From Adineta vaga (lineage: Eukaryota; Rotifera): a DNA stretch of 64,000 nucleotides. The notes under the pieces were generated by a model. The model did no database searches, was not told where the DNA came from, and saw only the letters and a program-made list of their open reading frames with translations. The stretch spans positions 2,542,001-2,606,000 of the forward strand of contig CP075494.1 of assembly GCA_021613535.1 (NCBI GenBank), in the 5' to 3' direction. Made by a program: the position numbers and the translations under genes. Numbering within the stretch: position 1 is the stretch's first letter; each line of letters starts with the position of its first letter. Shown here in pieces: positions 21,201 to 34,529 of this stretch.

Positions 21201-21688
21201 GAAATATCACATATGAGATCCATCGTTCGGCTTCAAAGGGTCGCGACTAACAAATTTGTTAGCAGTAACACAAAAGTATTAGTAATTTATTAACTTTAAT
21301 GGTAAGCTGATATTTCTGTGAGAGAACTTCAATAAGTTGCCTCTCTTTTCTTTGTCAGCGTGTTCTTCTCATAAGATGTCGGAAGCACTCTAAGTGACGA
21401 AGTCAAAAGATAACTAAAGGTTGGTGTAGGTGATAATCTTTTATTGTAAAGAAATCGGCACTTTATAAATTGCATACGAACAAATGTGAAGCTGAACAAT
21501 GACTAGGCAGTATCACAAAGAGTAACTGAAGCAACTAGAAAGATGATGAAAGAAGAAAACAGAAAAACAAGATATACGTGAACGAGAAGAAGAAGATGAT
21601 ATATATCGTCTTCTAACATTTCTATTGAAAAATGTTCATAGTTGCAGTTTTTGATTGGCAGCATGTTTCGCATCAACGTAAAAACCAA
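21201..21688. other. Non-coding spacer
   Basis: No gene recognised. It is the 3' flank of the minus-strand triple-module gene. Confidence 0.4.
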
Positions 21689-24600
21689 TTATGTTTGGAT
21701 CATGGGCATTATTGTAACGCGTCTACCTTGGCATTTTTTAATACAAAACATAATAAACTCAACTAAATATGGTACCATCACTTTCAACACTGTAATCAAA
21801 CCACCGACTAGGCCAATCAGAGTTGTAATAATATATATTGCACTATTCTTCGCCGTAACAGTATAACTACAGTGTGACGGTTGACATTCACTGTAATATT
21901 TGTCATACATACTTGATGAGTTCCATTCTTCAACCATCAACTGATCAAGAACATCTCCAATTGTTGAGTTTGTCAAAAACCGGATCGACAGTGATATATC
22001 AAGAGCTGTCACATTCATAACTGAAGATACTAGAAAATATGATTGTAGTTTATTAATACAGGTTTGATTATAAAAACATTGAAGATTAGACTGAAGTAAT
22101 GATTCAATTATATAACATCCCGTATGAAGACCAGGAACAGAAAATAATAACGTGCCGTTCAATAAATCGTAGATTTTACATTGCGTAATGCAAGTAGCTG
22201 AAGAAGAACACGTACAATTACCGTACGACAATGCGGATCGAAATATAGCACCGGAAGATCTATAAAGTTTGTAATTAGTTAGTTGTCCTGTGAGTAAGAC
22301 ATTGCTTTGAGTTGTATTTCGTATCATGGAGAGTGATAGCAGAAACTCATTAGTTGTTGATGATATAAATTGAGAAATAAATGCTTCACTTTGTAACTGA
22401 AATTCATTTTCAGGTATTACAGATGCACTCACATATTGACTTGAATAAAACTGAATTAAACGATTCGATATTGTTTGATTCACTAGTGTACAGAATACGC
22501 TTAAAGCTTGAAATGTAGATAGACCTGATATTCGAAAATCAATTGTATATAGACGATAGCCTCCGCTTGAGCGGTCTAGATAATCGATCCATTCTTGTGT
22601 AACAAAGTCAGTATAACATATTTGATGTAATGTGTATTGAATTCGAAGAAATTTTTTATAGCTGATTGATATTTGTGTACAATCACATGTTAATGCTTGA
22701 CTATACGAGTGATAGAGTTGTTTATATTCTTTGATAGACGGTGCTTTGACATTAACTGTTTGTGTAATATTTATCAATGAAGTATATAAGATAAGAATAG
22801 ATAGTGATATAATTAATAAAACGATGAATAATCTTGTTGAAATGCGTTGATTTCGAATTTGATATTTATCGACAGTTGGCGGAAAAGATGAAAATAAATT
22901 GAGATTTAAAAAGAAAGGCTTTGTTTTCTGGCATAATGCTCGAATGCGTTCATTGATGCTCATCACTTGAAAAGAATTACAGAAATACGAGTTTAGTTTA
23001 AACAGAAGAAAAAAGTGACTTTTTCTAAGAAAAAGAACTATAGAACGAGCGCTGATGTATACAACTAACAATTTGATTGTTTCCTCTACGCTAGATCGAC
23101 TACAACAGATGTTACGTGAAAGATGAAGATGCAAACGGATGAGTAAAGATGTGAATATTGCGTTCATCACTTGCACACGTATCCACTCCTTTATTCACTC
23201 TAAGGTACATTAATTCGAACAATTTATTATGCTATAAAGATGTTTCCGATTACTTTCACAATCAAATTAAAGACAGGATTGAATCACTAAACTGTTATTT
23301 TGAAATTTAGTTTTGGTTGATGTCTACGCATTCATAAATAATAGAACATGAAAGATGCAAAAAATAGATCCTTCACAAAGAAGTACAGAGATAAAGAAGG
23401 AAATAGTTGGTCGATATTTTTCTTAAGAAATAGACTTGTTAAACTTGCCAACGTAGTATTAAAAAGATATTTCCAAGAGACTTTGTGTATGCTGCCAAAC
23501 AACTATACTTTTCTCAGCGGAAATGGAAAATTATCATAGGGTATTCTACTAATCATCAGATATATATATATCAATTCTTACCCTTGACTCATCTATTCTC
23601 AATTCGTGTAATAATGTCTGGGATGGTCAATAAAAGTAAAAACACCGATGGTATTAGTATGTTTTTAAATCAAAAATAAATGTTCACTTCCCACATTATT
23701 GTCTCTATTATGTACACAAAAAAACAAAACTATTTCCAGTTTGATTTTACCTATTTCTGCTCTTTGAGATTCCTTTTTTCTTCTGACAAGCGTAACTAAA
23801 TATAATACTAGAAATTTCAACACTGTAATCAAACCACCGACTAGGCCAATCAGAGTTGTAATAATATATATTGCACTATTCTTCGCCGTAACAGTATAAC
23901 TACAGTGCGACGGTTGACATTCACTGTAATATTTGTCATACATACTCGATGAGTTCCATTCTTCAACCATCAACTGATCAAGAACATCTCCAATTGTTGA
24001 GTTTGTCAAAAACCGGATCGACAGTGATATATCAAGAGCTGTCACATTCATAACTGAAGATACTAGAAAATATGATTGTAGTTTATTAATACAGGTTTGA
24101 TTATAAAAACATTGAAGATTAGACTGAAGTAATGATTCAATTATATAACATCCCGTATGAAGACCAGGAACAGAAAATAATAACGTGCCGTTCAATAAAT
24201 CGTAGATTTTACATTGCGTAATGCAAGTAGCTGAAGAAGAACACGTACAATTATCGTACGAGTGTATATATAAATCTACAGAACCACTGCTTCCTACAAA
24301 TAATCCGAAATTAGTTAGTTCTCCAGAGAGTAAGACATTGCTTTGAGTTGTATTTCGTATCATGGAGAGTGATAACAAAAATTCATTGGTAATTGATGAT
24401 ACAAATTGAGAAATAAATGCTTCACTTTGTAACCGAAATACACTTGAAGGTATTACAGATGCACTTACATATTGACTTGAATAAAACTGAATTAAACGAT
24501 TCGATATTGTTTGATCAACCAAGATACAAAATGTAGATAAGGCTTGAAATACAGATGTACCCGTCACTCGAAAGTCTTGGTAATATAGATCGTTGATTCT

Positions 24601-27600
24601 AGACGAAGTGGCAAGATAATCGATCCATTCTTGTGTAACAAAATCACTATGACATATTTGATGTAATGTGTATTGAATTTCAATAAATTTTTCATAGTTG
24701 ATTGATATTTGTGTACAATCACATGTTAATGCTTGACTATACGAGTGATAGAGTTGTTCATATTCTTTGACAGACGGTGCTTTGACATTAACTGTTTGTG
24801 TAATATTTATCAATGAAGTATATAAGATAAGAATCGATAGTGATATAATTAATGAAATGACGAATAATTTTGTTGAAATGCGTTGGTTTTCAAGTTGATG
24901 TTCATCGGTAGTTGGCGGAACAGATGAAAAGATGTTGAATGTTAAAAAGTAATGTTTCAATTTGTATGATAAGCTGTAATTCGGTTCTTGTGCCAATGTT
25001 TCTTAAAAAAGGAAGAGTATTAAAAAAGTCATAGTGATAGAATATTAACAGAACATAAAAATTAATCTACACAATCTTCTGTGTGTTAAGATATTGTGAA
25101 CTCTGGATACATTATTAATCTTTGAAATATTTTATCAAAGTTGACCGTAATATATCTCTACTTGATTTTAGCAGTAAAACATCTATTTCGGTACACTTGT
25201 TTACGTTCTGTTGAAAAACTGACACTTTATAAACTAACTTTGCCCCGCCAGTTCTTACTTGTAGGCAGTTATGAATAGTGAGATAAAATATCATTATTCT
25301 CTCTATATTTTAAGGATCATACGTGAGTCATGTAGGACCAACATACATACATACACACACAGTACGAGCAACAAGACAGCCTTCACGGGGCTCGAAACAT
25401 GCACTTTCTCCTATCCAGATAGATGTCCGATGCCAATTAGACTAGAAAAGACACTTCTATCTTAGAGCAGTGTGAAAATAGAACATTATGCACTTTAATG
25501 TAAATGATACTATTTTGGAGAAACAGATATATAATTATCGGATATCAAAGGCATTAAAATTAGTTGATTTATTTGAAGTTTCTCAATCGAGTACTTCTCT
25601 TCTATTTTGTTGTATGGTTTGCGTTACTTACCTAAATAAAGAATACTGACAAAAAAATCATCTATCAATCTATAACACTAGCAAATACTTAGATCATGAG
25701 CTATGTGCGAGTTCGAAGTCTAGTTCACCAACGGGCCGGGTTAAAAAAAACGAGGTAACCCGCGAAAATCTCTGACAAGGACTAAGATTAACGAATTATA
25801 TGTCACACAAAATGAAGCAGTAGGTAATCGTGAGACTCGGTGTAGATGTTACTGAACTGCATGCGTTCAGTAGGTCTCTGCTGCTCATATATAGCAAAAG
25901 TTTATATACAAGAGGAAACAGAAAAGAAGAGAGAGAAAGATATGAATAAAGGAACAATACATCTTTGCGTTTACGAGTAGAAACTTCTGTCAAATCTTTT
26001 AAAAATATTTTCATGAGAAAACTAGTTTTTATATATGACGTTTTTAACGAAAAGCATTTCTTGTTTTTTCACATCTTCCCTCATTAGTTCAGAAAACCTC
26101 CATCTCAGCAGACTATATAGCACAGAATGACTATTGAATCATGAATATTCATGACTAGGGTCCGTCGGGACAAAGTTTTTTCATCCCGATCCCGTTCCAA
26201 ATGGACTAAACTCGTGCCAATTCCGAACCCATGCCCTAACGGGAAACCTCGTTTCGGTCCCGTTTCAACACGTTTTTTGCGAATCTGTCAGAAATATTTT
26301 TCAAACACATATCAACATCGTCCAGATAGTAAACATTTTTTCCTCGACACTGGATTTCTTTGTTATGTATACAAAGTATTTGTTTTATTGATCAAAATAT
26401 TTCAACTCTGTTTGAATACACTTATTCGTATTCATAACTGATCCCGAAAAGTTTCATCCCGGTCCCGAATCCAATCCCGTCAGATCCTATTCATGATAGA
26501 TGCCAGAAACCTTTAGTATTTTACTCGTTCAACTGTTCTATGTGATGTCAGATTTTACTCAAGAAATGCTGGTTTTGCATTATTTTACTAAATCTATTAG
26601 AACGACGTTCTCATCCGTTCAACATCGCCTCTTCTCTTCTCCGTTCATCCTATGAGTTGGATGCGCATACGGTCTACATATAATAGTGTTCAAGCCATTT
26701 TCATCTCTTACCCGTTTCGGTTTTTAGTTCTTTGTCTATGCATTTCGTTGCGAACTTAACTAACATAGGCACCATCACTTTCAAAACTGTAATCAAACCA
26801 CCGACTAGGCCAATCAGAGTTGTAATAATGTATATTGCACTATTCTTCGCCGTAACAGTATAACTACAGTATGACGGCTGACATTCACTGTAATAATTGT
26901 CATACATACTCGATGAGTTCCATTCTTCAACCATCAACTGATTAAGAAGATCTGCAATTGTTGAGTTTGTCAAAAACCGGATCGACAGTGATATATCAAG
27001 TGCTGTCATATTCATAAGGGTAGACGATCCCAAGTACAATAGTAGGTTATCTATGCAGACTTGATCATAAAAACATTGAAGATCAGACTGAAGTAGTGAT
27101 TCAATTATATAACATCCCGTATAAAGACCTGGTAAAGGAAACATTTTCGTGAAGTTAGGATAATTAATAACTGCATATTGACTAATGCATGCAGCTGATG
27201 AAGCGCACGTACAATCACCGTACTGTAAAGATTTTGTAAATAAATAATTATCGGTATCAGCATAGAATCTGTAATTAGTGAATTGTCCAGAGAGTAAGAC
27301 ATTGCTTTGAGTTGTATTTCGTATCATGGAGAGTGATAACAAAAATTCATTGGTAGTTGATGATATAAATTGAGAAATAAATGCTTCACTTTGTAACTGA
27401 AATACACTTGGCGGTGTTACAGATGCACTAATATATTGACTTGAATAAAACTGAATTAAACGATTCGATATTGTTTGATCAACCAAGACACAAAGTGTAA
27501 ATAAGGTTTGAAATACAAATGTGCCGGTCGCTCGAAAGGTGTCATAAAATGTTCCATAGGTTCCAGGTGAGGCGGCAAGATAATCAATCCATTCTTGTGT

Positions 27601-27965
27601 AACAAAATCACTATGACATATTTGATGTAATGTGTATTGAATTTGAAGAAATTTTTTATAGTTAATTGATATTTGTGTGCAGTCACATGTTAATGTTTGA
27701 CTATATGAGTTGTAGAGTTGTTCATATTCTTTGATAGAAGGTGTTTTGATGTTAACTGTTTGTGTAATATTTATCAATGAGATATATAAGAAAAGGACAG
27801 ATAATGATATAGTCAATAAAATGATAAATAATCTTGTTGAAATGCGTTGATTTCCAAGCTGATGTTTATCGTTAGTTGGTGGAAAAGATGAAAATAAATT
27901 GAGATTAGAAAGAAAAAGCTCTGCTGTTTGGCATAAATCAGACGCAGATTTTGTTTTATTTTGCA
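21689..27965 (-). CDS. Triple two-membrane-span Cys-rich ectodomain protein (5' exon missing)
   Basis: Three homologous exons: A 27965-26712, B 25001-23751 and C 22965-21689 (stop). All boundaries are GT-AG and phase 1: donors ACGG|GTAAGAG and ATAG|GTAAAATC, acceptors TTAAG|AAACATTGG and TTTTCAAG|TGATGAGC. Joined, they keep one frame of about 1260 residues. Each module has a cytosolic start, a span (for example LFIVLLIISLSILILYTSL), a ~330-residue ectodomain with fixed Cys motifs (LTCDCTQISI, HQIC, CTCSSSATC, GCYIIES, CQPSHCSYT) and a second span (IYIITTLIGLVGGLITVLK). Exon A also follows an acceptor (ATTTTAG), so a short first exon lies upstream and was not found. Introns are 1710 and 785 bp. 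I do not recognise the family beyond its relative at 54592-58557; topology is ENaC/P2X-like, but no diagnostic motif of those is seen. Confidence 0.75.
25370..25455 (-). repeat. tRNA-like/SINE-like relic with A and B boxes
   Basis: On the minus strand TAGTCTAATTGG matches the Pol III A-box consensus, and TTTCGAGCCCC about 40 nt later resembles a B box. No cloverleaf with paired T and anticodon stems can be folded by eye, so a functional tRNA is not claimed. It lies in the 1.7-kb intron of the triple-module gene. Confidence 0.35.
26149..26496. mobile_element. Non-autonomous element with imperfect terminal inverted repeats
   Basis: Left end TCATGACTAGGGTCC and right end AGATCCTATTCATGA (reverse complement TCATGAATAGGATCT) match at 12 of 15 positions. 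The interior has many GGGAC/ATCCC blocks (for example TCCCGATCCCGTTCC), unlike its AT-rich surroundings. No transposase ORF. Sits inside an intron. Confidence 0.5.
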
Positions 27966-29064
27966 CTAAAATGAAATATATAAAAATAACGATATGAATG
28001 GTTTTAGATATTTATAAATAATAATGCAATATGGTAGTATCGAATAAAATGTCGTCATCCTAACCATATTACGCATACATATCTAGCATGTCGAGCAATG
28101 TAGAGTAGATGAGCTCACGTTTTTTGTTGTCAATAGATTTATAGTCGAGTATTTGTTTACTAATATTTAGTAATTTCCCTTTATATGGCCGAATAAACGA
28201 TGAAAAGTTGATTTATGGTGTATTCTCAGAAAAAAGTCAGTATCATTTTACTTTTTGTTGTGTTTCTTCACTTAATTCTATTTAGAATCGATGTAAAACA
28301 CAAAACGAGTCATGAGTTAAATTCAAATATGGACTGCAAATCTAGTTCGAAATAACTATAAGAGCTTTACATTAAACAGTCGTACGTTGAAAACATTCCT
28401 TCTAATCAGATAATCAAATATGTGTGAGGACGAAAAATTCTACTAAGGAAATTGCTGAGAATGTCCTATAAATTGATTGTTTAAGTATTTAGTTGGCATA
28501 TGATCATAATTGGCTCATCTAAATTTCAGAAGCCTGTGAATCTTCGCAGAAAAGCAACAGCAGAAAAGCAACATCACAATATGTTTTGCAGTGTGCTTAT
28601 CTTTATCTGAATTCCTGACTTTTTTTTATCATGAATAGTGTGCTGCCTATTTTCCTGCTTTTGAGATCATAGGCCGTTACAACACCTGTCGATGCTTTTT
28701 AAAGCGACTGCATTATCTCGAAGACAAAAATATTATTACCATATATTTGCCTAACTGATTTTAGAACAAAGATGAACTTGGATTTATTTAGGAAAAGAAA
28801 ATGTGGAAAATACATACTATTTATTCCAATAAACTATTAATCCTGTGATGTTCAACGTGAATTGACTTGTAATTAACAAGTGTTGATTGGAACGTTTGAT
28901 AAATATCACCTCAACAACAACGATCGATATTCTGAATATAAATAAAGCAAAACCATTGAATATCAAAACTTTCATATTGAAGACGTTAATAAGATAAAAA
29001 TGGTTGTACTCATTAACTAGTAACAACAAAAATATAAAGCTTCTACAAACTTTTTTTCAATTAC

Positions 29065-29178
29065 TAGACTTTATAGAGTTCTCATTCTTGTATTCTGACT
29101 CTAGCCTCGTTATTTATGCGGCAAATTTCAAAAAGATTTTCACGAATATAACCAGCAAAGAGAGCTCTATAAAGTCTA
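29065..29178. repeat. Inverted repeat with 19-bp arms
   Basis: TAGACTTTATAGAGTTCTC (29065-29083) pairs with GAGAGCTCTATAAAGTCTA (29160-29178) with one mismatch; 76-nt loop. Confidence 0.6.
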
Positions 29179-29679
29179 TTAGACAAAAATCGATTTTTTA
29201 GAAGTTTATATTTTTGTAGTTTTCTACTCATGAGACCGTCCAACAACATGAAATCTGTTGCAATTCTATAATATATTGTCATCTTTTGAATGATAAGTCA
29301 TACACTTATGAACTCATTTTTGATAGCATTTCATTTGATATATAGAATTCATTATTTATTCTATGCAGAATTGGAGAGGTATCCTTCTGGAAATAAGTAA
29401 CAGAAGCTTACTTAGAATTTTTTTGTGTAAATTACATGGACAAGCTACTGTGCTTATCTAGAAATGTTGTCATCAATAATGATTTTTCACAGGTTACGAA
29501 CTCTAACAAATGTTACAGGATAACCCACACATATTTCTAAGACTATTTTTCCAGTAGTTACTTAACAAAAGAAAAAAACTATTAAAATCCCTCCAGGCGA
29601 AACTCGATCTTTAGTTATTTTTCTTTGTATAATCTTCCAGTGCAGTTTACGTGCGAAAAAGAACTGCTCGTTACATGTA

Positions 29680-30275
29680 TTACCCAATTTAAAATAAAAA
29701 ACGAGTAACTATTTTTTTAATTAAGTTTTGTTGAATACATAATCTAAAATTGCGATTTTAATCAGTCGAAAGAGCAATATTTGAACCATCGATCTATATG
29801 AGAGTCTTTGAAGTATATAGAAGTTGCTTTTGTGTAAACGTTTTTCCGATTAATATTTTTTCTTGGTGTATTTTCACAAGATTTTTTTATTACATCATGT
29901 CAAAATGTTCCTGAAATTACTGATTTTTCGTTATAAAATGCCGCATTTTACATAATCTCGCGTGAGTGTATTTTTTCAAGTGGCTCTGCAAAAAAAGATG
30001 ATATTTTTATAGCGAAAAACAGATGATTTGAGTAACATTTTGACATAGTTTGACCGAAAAGTCTGGTGAAAAATAACGAAAATGCATCAAGAAAAAATAT
30101 CTACCGAAAACATTTTACACAAAAACATATTTTGTTCCATTGACTCTCATACAGATCGAAGGTGCAAACGTATCACTATTTGGGCTGGTGAAAACTACAG
30201 ATGTAGATTATATATTCAGCAAAAGTTACTCAAAAAATAGTCACTCACCTTTTATTTTGACTCGAATAACATTTG
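29680..30275. mobile_element. Foldback element with ~280-bp imperfect arms
   Basis: The reverse complement of about 30000-30275 aligns with 29680-29955. Shared blocks in order include GAGTAACTATTTTTT, GAATACATAATCTA, CGATCT(A/G)TATGAGAGTC, TTTTTGTGTAAA, ATATTTTTTCTTG and ATGTCAAAATGTT. I estimate 75-80% identity. The central ~45 bp are unpaired. No ORF. It could be a foldback/MITE-like element or a source of double-stranded RNA. Confidence 0.65.
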
Positions 30276-31495
30276 TTAAGTTAATAATAGATCATTGAAC
30301 TAAATTTGTATTAATATCCTAACACAAGAACCGTTAACTATATGCAGTATCATCATGTAAATCACATTCATTATTCGATTAACGTTTCTTTTCTTCTATG
30401 TTTCTATCACTTATAATAATCAAAGTGATGTAAGTTAAAGAAAAAAAAAGGCGTAATATAATGAAAGTAGTTAGGAAATAAGTAAAGTACTCAACGTATT
30501 TTGGTAAATGAAATTCTTTCTTACTATACGATTAAGTTGATTAATTAGTCGAAGAATGGATGAGATTTATCTAATAAAAAAAAATCAACTAATAATTATT
30601 GGCTAGATTCTAATAAAGATGAAAGAGAGAGGATCTTTACAATATCTCTGCTGTTAATATGACTGGTGAAAAGGTATTTATAGCTAATTAGTTGTTTATG
30701 AAAAAATATATTATAATCAATAAGCGAACAGATTCGACACTAATAATTTATCTGAGATAGTAATAGAAAAATCTGTATGAAAGTTGTAGATGGATAAATC
30801 AATCATATAGATTGATATTGGAATATGAAAAAAGATATATTACTGGAAAAGCTAATAACTATTTCTTGAAAGTTTTGTTAGAATTACAATTGAATTGAAA
30901 AGAATGGATTATAAATGTCTTTATTAAATGAATTAAGAATAAAATTTACCTAAGAGGATTGATGTTTTAAGTTGTTCAGCAAAAGAAATGTTATTGTCGT
31001 TAGAGATCAATATAATTATTCTTTTTTAAAAATGACATGTAATAACATAACTGTGTTAGACCTTCTATAGAGCTTAGAAAAAATTGTTTGGTAAAAAAAA
31101 TACGCGTCACTCTTTTTACTGAGGAAAACTATTTCCCATTGGTGAAGATGAATTTTGTTTCATTTATGATTCAACAATACTACGGAAATGATTCAAACTT
31201 TTGTCTCCTTAGAAAAAAAGAAACTAATTTTTAGAAATTAAATTTCATTATTATAATTAATGTCTTCTTCTTTACTTAAAATTTTATCGAGATTTCTTAA
31301 TTTTTCTTACATATCTGTTGATTAGTTGTTAAATAATCTGACATACATAATTATGAAATAAAACATTATGGTTTGAGATATTTGTGATTTAAATATTTTT
31401 GAAGATAGAAAACTGAAAATATCAATATTCTCTTGGAAATTACAAACATTAAGAAAATAATACAGGTTGATTAGTTGCCAAGAATAGAAGTGTTT

Positions 31496-31623
31496 CCAAG
31501 GGGGAAAAGCGGATCCTATAAAAATCTTGGATCCTCATCATCAATCATAGGATCTCAGAAAAGGCGCATCCACATGAACTCTAGTATCTGAAAATCTATG
31601 AGGATCTGCTTTTTCCCCTTGGG
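31496..31623. mobile_element. MITE with terminal inverted repeats CCAAGGGGGAAAAGC
   Basis: Left end CCAAGGGGGAAAAGCGGATC; the right end, reverse-complemented, reads CCCAAGGGGAAAAAGCAGAT. The element is ~128 bp with GGATCC-rich interior and no ORF. Related ends occur at 36082 and 36418-36478. Confidence 0.65.
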
Positions 31624-32467
31624 TGCTTCTTTGTTTTTATCTTACTCTATAATAAAGCATGAATAGAAATAAAATTGTTATTTTAGAAAATACAGATAAA
31701 TTTCCTTCTGTAATAAATAAATAGATGAACAGAAGAGATATTCAACACAATTCTTTTTTATCATCAACAACATTTTCAAATGAGATGATATGCTAACAGA
31801 TGAAAACTATAGATAAAAAGTTTTATGGAAAAAATCGTCTATTCACATTCCTGCACATATGTTTTATTCAAATAAAGATTTTCTTTATTTTATGGATGTA
31901 AAAAGATTGTTTATCATTACTTAATAAAGTAAAACTAGGTTAACACTTAGATATTTATTTTTAACAAACGTATTATATTGTTAAATACTGAAATCAATCG
32001 AAATTCTGGTAAATATTGATAAGTTTTACAATAGAAATGTTTCATTTGTAAAAAATCATTTCTAGTGAATAAACAAACATGATATTACTCTTTTTTATTT
32101 TCTTAAAACACTTGTCTGTAAGGATAAAATCATGTTTAAAATCACATAATGACGTATTTTTGGTATATATATAAATATATCAGACATGTTCTTAGTAATA
32201 CTGATATTTTCTATCAACTATACAAAATTAACAATTATTTTCATGATTAGTGTAAAGTAAATAGATTTAAAATAACTATTGACAAGTTTCATTATACTAA
32301 TTTATTTCAGTCGATAATTTGACAAGGGAAACTCAGTTTAAAAAAAAAAGAAGTAAAACCTGATTGTTTCCTTGTAATAAAAAGTTGTATTGTAGCTTTT
32401 ATTATTCTATAGTTTTGATTGATGTCCTTTATTAATTTTTAGCTGTTTTTATCACAAGAAAAGTTCG

Positions 32468-34113
32468 ATGGAACAACTATCAATTCCAGAACGTCACTCT
32501 CAAAAGTAATACTATTTATTCGAATTAATATTTCAATTTAAAAAAATTTCGTTTTTAAGAGAAAACATTTTATCAACAAAACGTCGATTTCTTCTTTGGA
32601 CTTGTTTTATTATTCCAATATCAATTATTATTAGTATTGTTGTAGCAGTTATATTGATTCGTTATCAATCATCATCCACCAGTAGAAAATATGACATTGG
32701 TAATAAGAATTCTCTTTATAAATATTATTAAAATATCAAAGTTAGATGTAGAGTAATTTCACTCAATCCAATAAAATCAAATAGATAAATGTACTGAGAA
32801 AAATTGAAAATTGATTTTCCTCTTTGTAAAAATTGAATAACATTAAAAAAAAACTGTTTGTAGGAACGACAAGCGTTTTGAAAAGAACGACAAAAGCAAT
32901 TCAAACGGAAATAACTTCTATCAAAGGTAATTATAAAATAGTGTAATATATAAATAAATATATTTGTTCAGGAACAACATCAAGTTTAAGAAATATTTCG
33001 AACATAAATTCTTCATGTAGGTTAACAAATAGTTTTTCTTATAAAAATTAAAAAAAAAGATCTCACCTAGATATTCCATGTAATCCATTACAGTTTTCAA
33101 ATTATGAACGTTATTCAACTAGAACTGGGGCACAGGCAATCAGCACTGGCTATTTAGATGAAGATGCTTTGCTTGATATTGTTGTTGTTAATAGACGAGC
33201 TACACAAATTAGCATATACTATGGTTCCGGAAATGGAAGATTCCGAAATCAAAAATTATATGACACGACTTTAGGTATTACTTATGTTGCTGTTAAAGAT
33301 ATGAATCTTGATAATAAACCTGATATACTTTTAACGTATACTTTATCAAATGAAGTTGCCATTTTAATTAATAGAGGCAACCAAAATTTTAATTTACCAA
33401 TAACTTATCCAGTTGGAAATTATCCATATTGGATTGATATTTCAGATTTTAATAAAAATAATTTATTAGATGTTGTTGTTGTTAATGATCATGAGGCTTC
33501 TGTTACTATTTTATATGATTATTATAATTTATCATTCAGTTATTCGAAAACGTATCCAGCTGGTAATGATGTTACAGCGGTATCTGTTGCAGATTTTAAT
33601 AATGATTCCTATCCTGATTTTGTTACTGCTGATTTTAGTGATAATACAGTTAGTGTTACTATTAATGCTAAAAATAGAATGTTTAAAAATAGAAAAACAT
33701 ATTTCACAAGTATTGAACCATGGGCTGTAGCCAGTGCTGATTTAAATAATGATAATTTTGCAGACATTGTTAATACTAATCAAAATTCGTATACATTAAG
33801 TGTTTTTCTTAATGATGGATATGGAAATTTTAATGGATGGGATACATATTATATTGGTGGAACTTCAAGATCAGTCGCATTAGCTGATTTAAATAATGAT
33901 TCATTCATTGATATTATTGCTGCAAATTATAATGATAAATATATTTATATTTTTTTAAATAAACAAAATGGAATATTTCAAACATATCAGAGATTTACTA
34001 CCGATTGGTATATTTATGCTGTTACAACTGGAGATTTTAATCGTGATGGAAAAATAGATATTGCTCTTATTACTTATTACGATACTATGAATGTTCTTTT
34101 AAATCTATGTTAA
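32468..34113 (+). CDS. Membrane-anchored VCBS/FG-GAP repeat protein
   Basis: Five exons in consistent phase: 32468-32505, 32560-32699, 32864-32926, 32972-33020 and 33060-34113, with GT-AG introns of 54, 164, 45 and 39 bp; 447 residues. ATG context is TTCGATGG. A short cytosolic N-terminus (MEQLSIPERHSQ) and a basic stretch (TKRRF) precede one membrane span (FIIPISIIISIVVAVILI), so type II topology with an outside C-terminus is expected. Then a ~50-residue Ser/Thr-rich stalk, and from about residue 100 seven VCBS/FG-GAP blades with repeated D(F/L)NNDSxxD motifs (VADFNNDSYPDFVTADF, LADLNNDSFIDIIAANY, TGDFNRDGKIDIALI) that bind Ca2+ in this fold. Integrin-alpha-like propellers mediate adhesion or ligand binding; the partner is unknown. 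Confidence 0.88.
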
Positions 34114-34343
34114 GAATATTCTATAGAATATCTTATTTTTATTGACAAATATTCATTCTAAACAATTTCATTTATTCAGTTTTTTTTTCAGTATTTCAGT
34201 TCTTATGACAGAATTCTTTTTTTCTTTATATAAATAATAAACACATATTACCAAACTCCAATGGCTCGAACGAATTTATCACTCGATCCTGTCACATAGT
34301 AGACAAAAAAAGTGGATTAGGACTACTCGAGTGAAAATATTCA
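34114..34343. other. 3' flank of the VCBS gene
   Basis: AT-rich with possible poly(A) signal AATAAA at about 34236. Nothing else seen. Confidence 0.35.
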
Positions 34344-34404
34344 TTAAGGGTGTGGATGAGGGTGAGCGTTTTGACTGTAACATCATACCCACACCCACCC
34401 ATCC
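34344..34404. repeat. Telomere-like hairpin H10
   Basis: TTAAGGGTGTGGATGAGGG on the left and CATACCCACACCCACCCATC on the right. Confidence 0.8.
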
Positions 34405-34529
34405 TAAATTGAATGAATTTTTACGTGAAACCAACACGAGCAAGATTGAAGTTTATCGTGGAATGGATTTATCATCAACAATGCTTGATATATATATCGG
34501 CTTAAACGCGTAACTTCTGGTGATGTGAT

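Larger units (their letters stand above)
27967..32467. other. Gene-poor AT-rich region, 4.5 kb
   Basis: No protein-like ORF was found on either strand. It holds a 19-bp inverted repeat (29065-29178), a ~600-bp foldback (29680-30275) and a MITE (31496-31623). The unfound first exon of the minus-strand triple-module gene and the promoter of the VCBS gene should lie here. Confidence 0.5.

Noticed and set aside
22970-23176. N-terminal extension of module C in the open frame
   Set aside because: The extension lies upstream of a clear acceptor (TTTTCAAG|TGATGAGC) and in-frame splicing from module B is perfect; it is intron sequence.
25670-25745. Possible tRNA (GAGTTCGAAGTC B-box-like)
   Set aside because: No A box at proper distance and no foldable cloverleaf.
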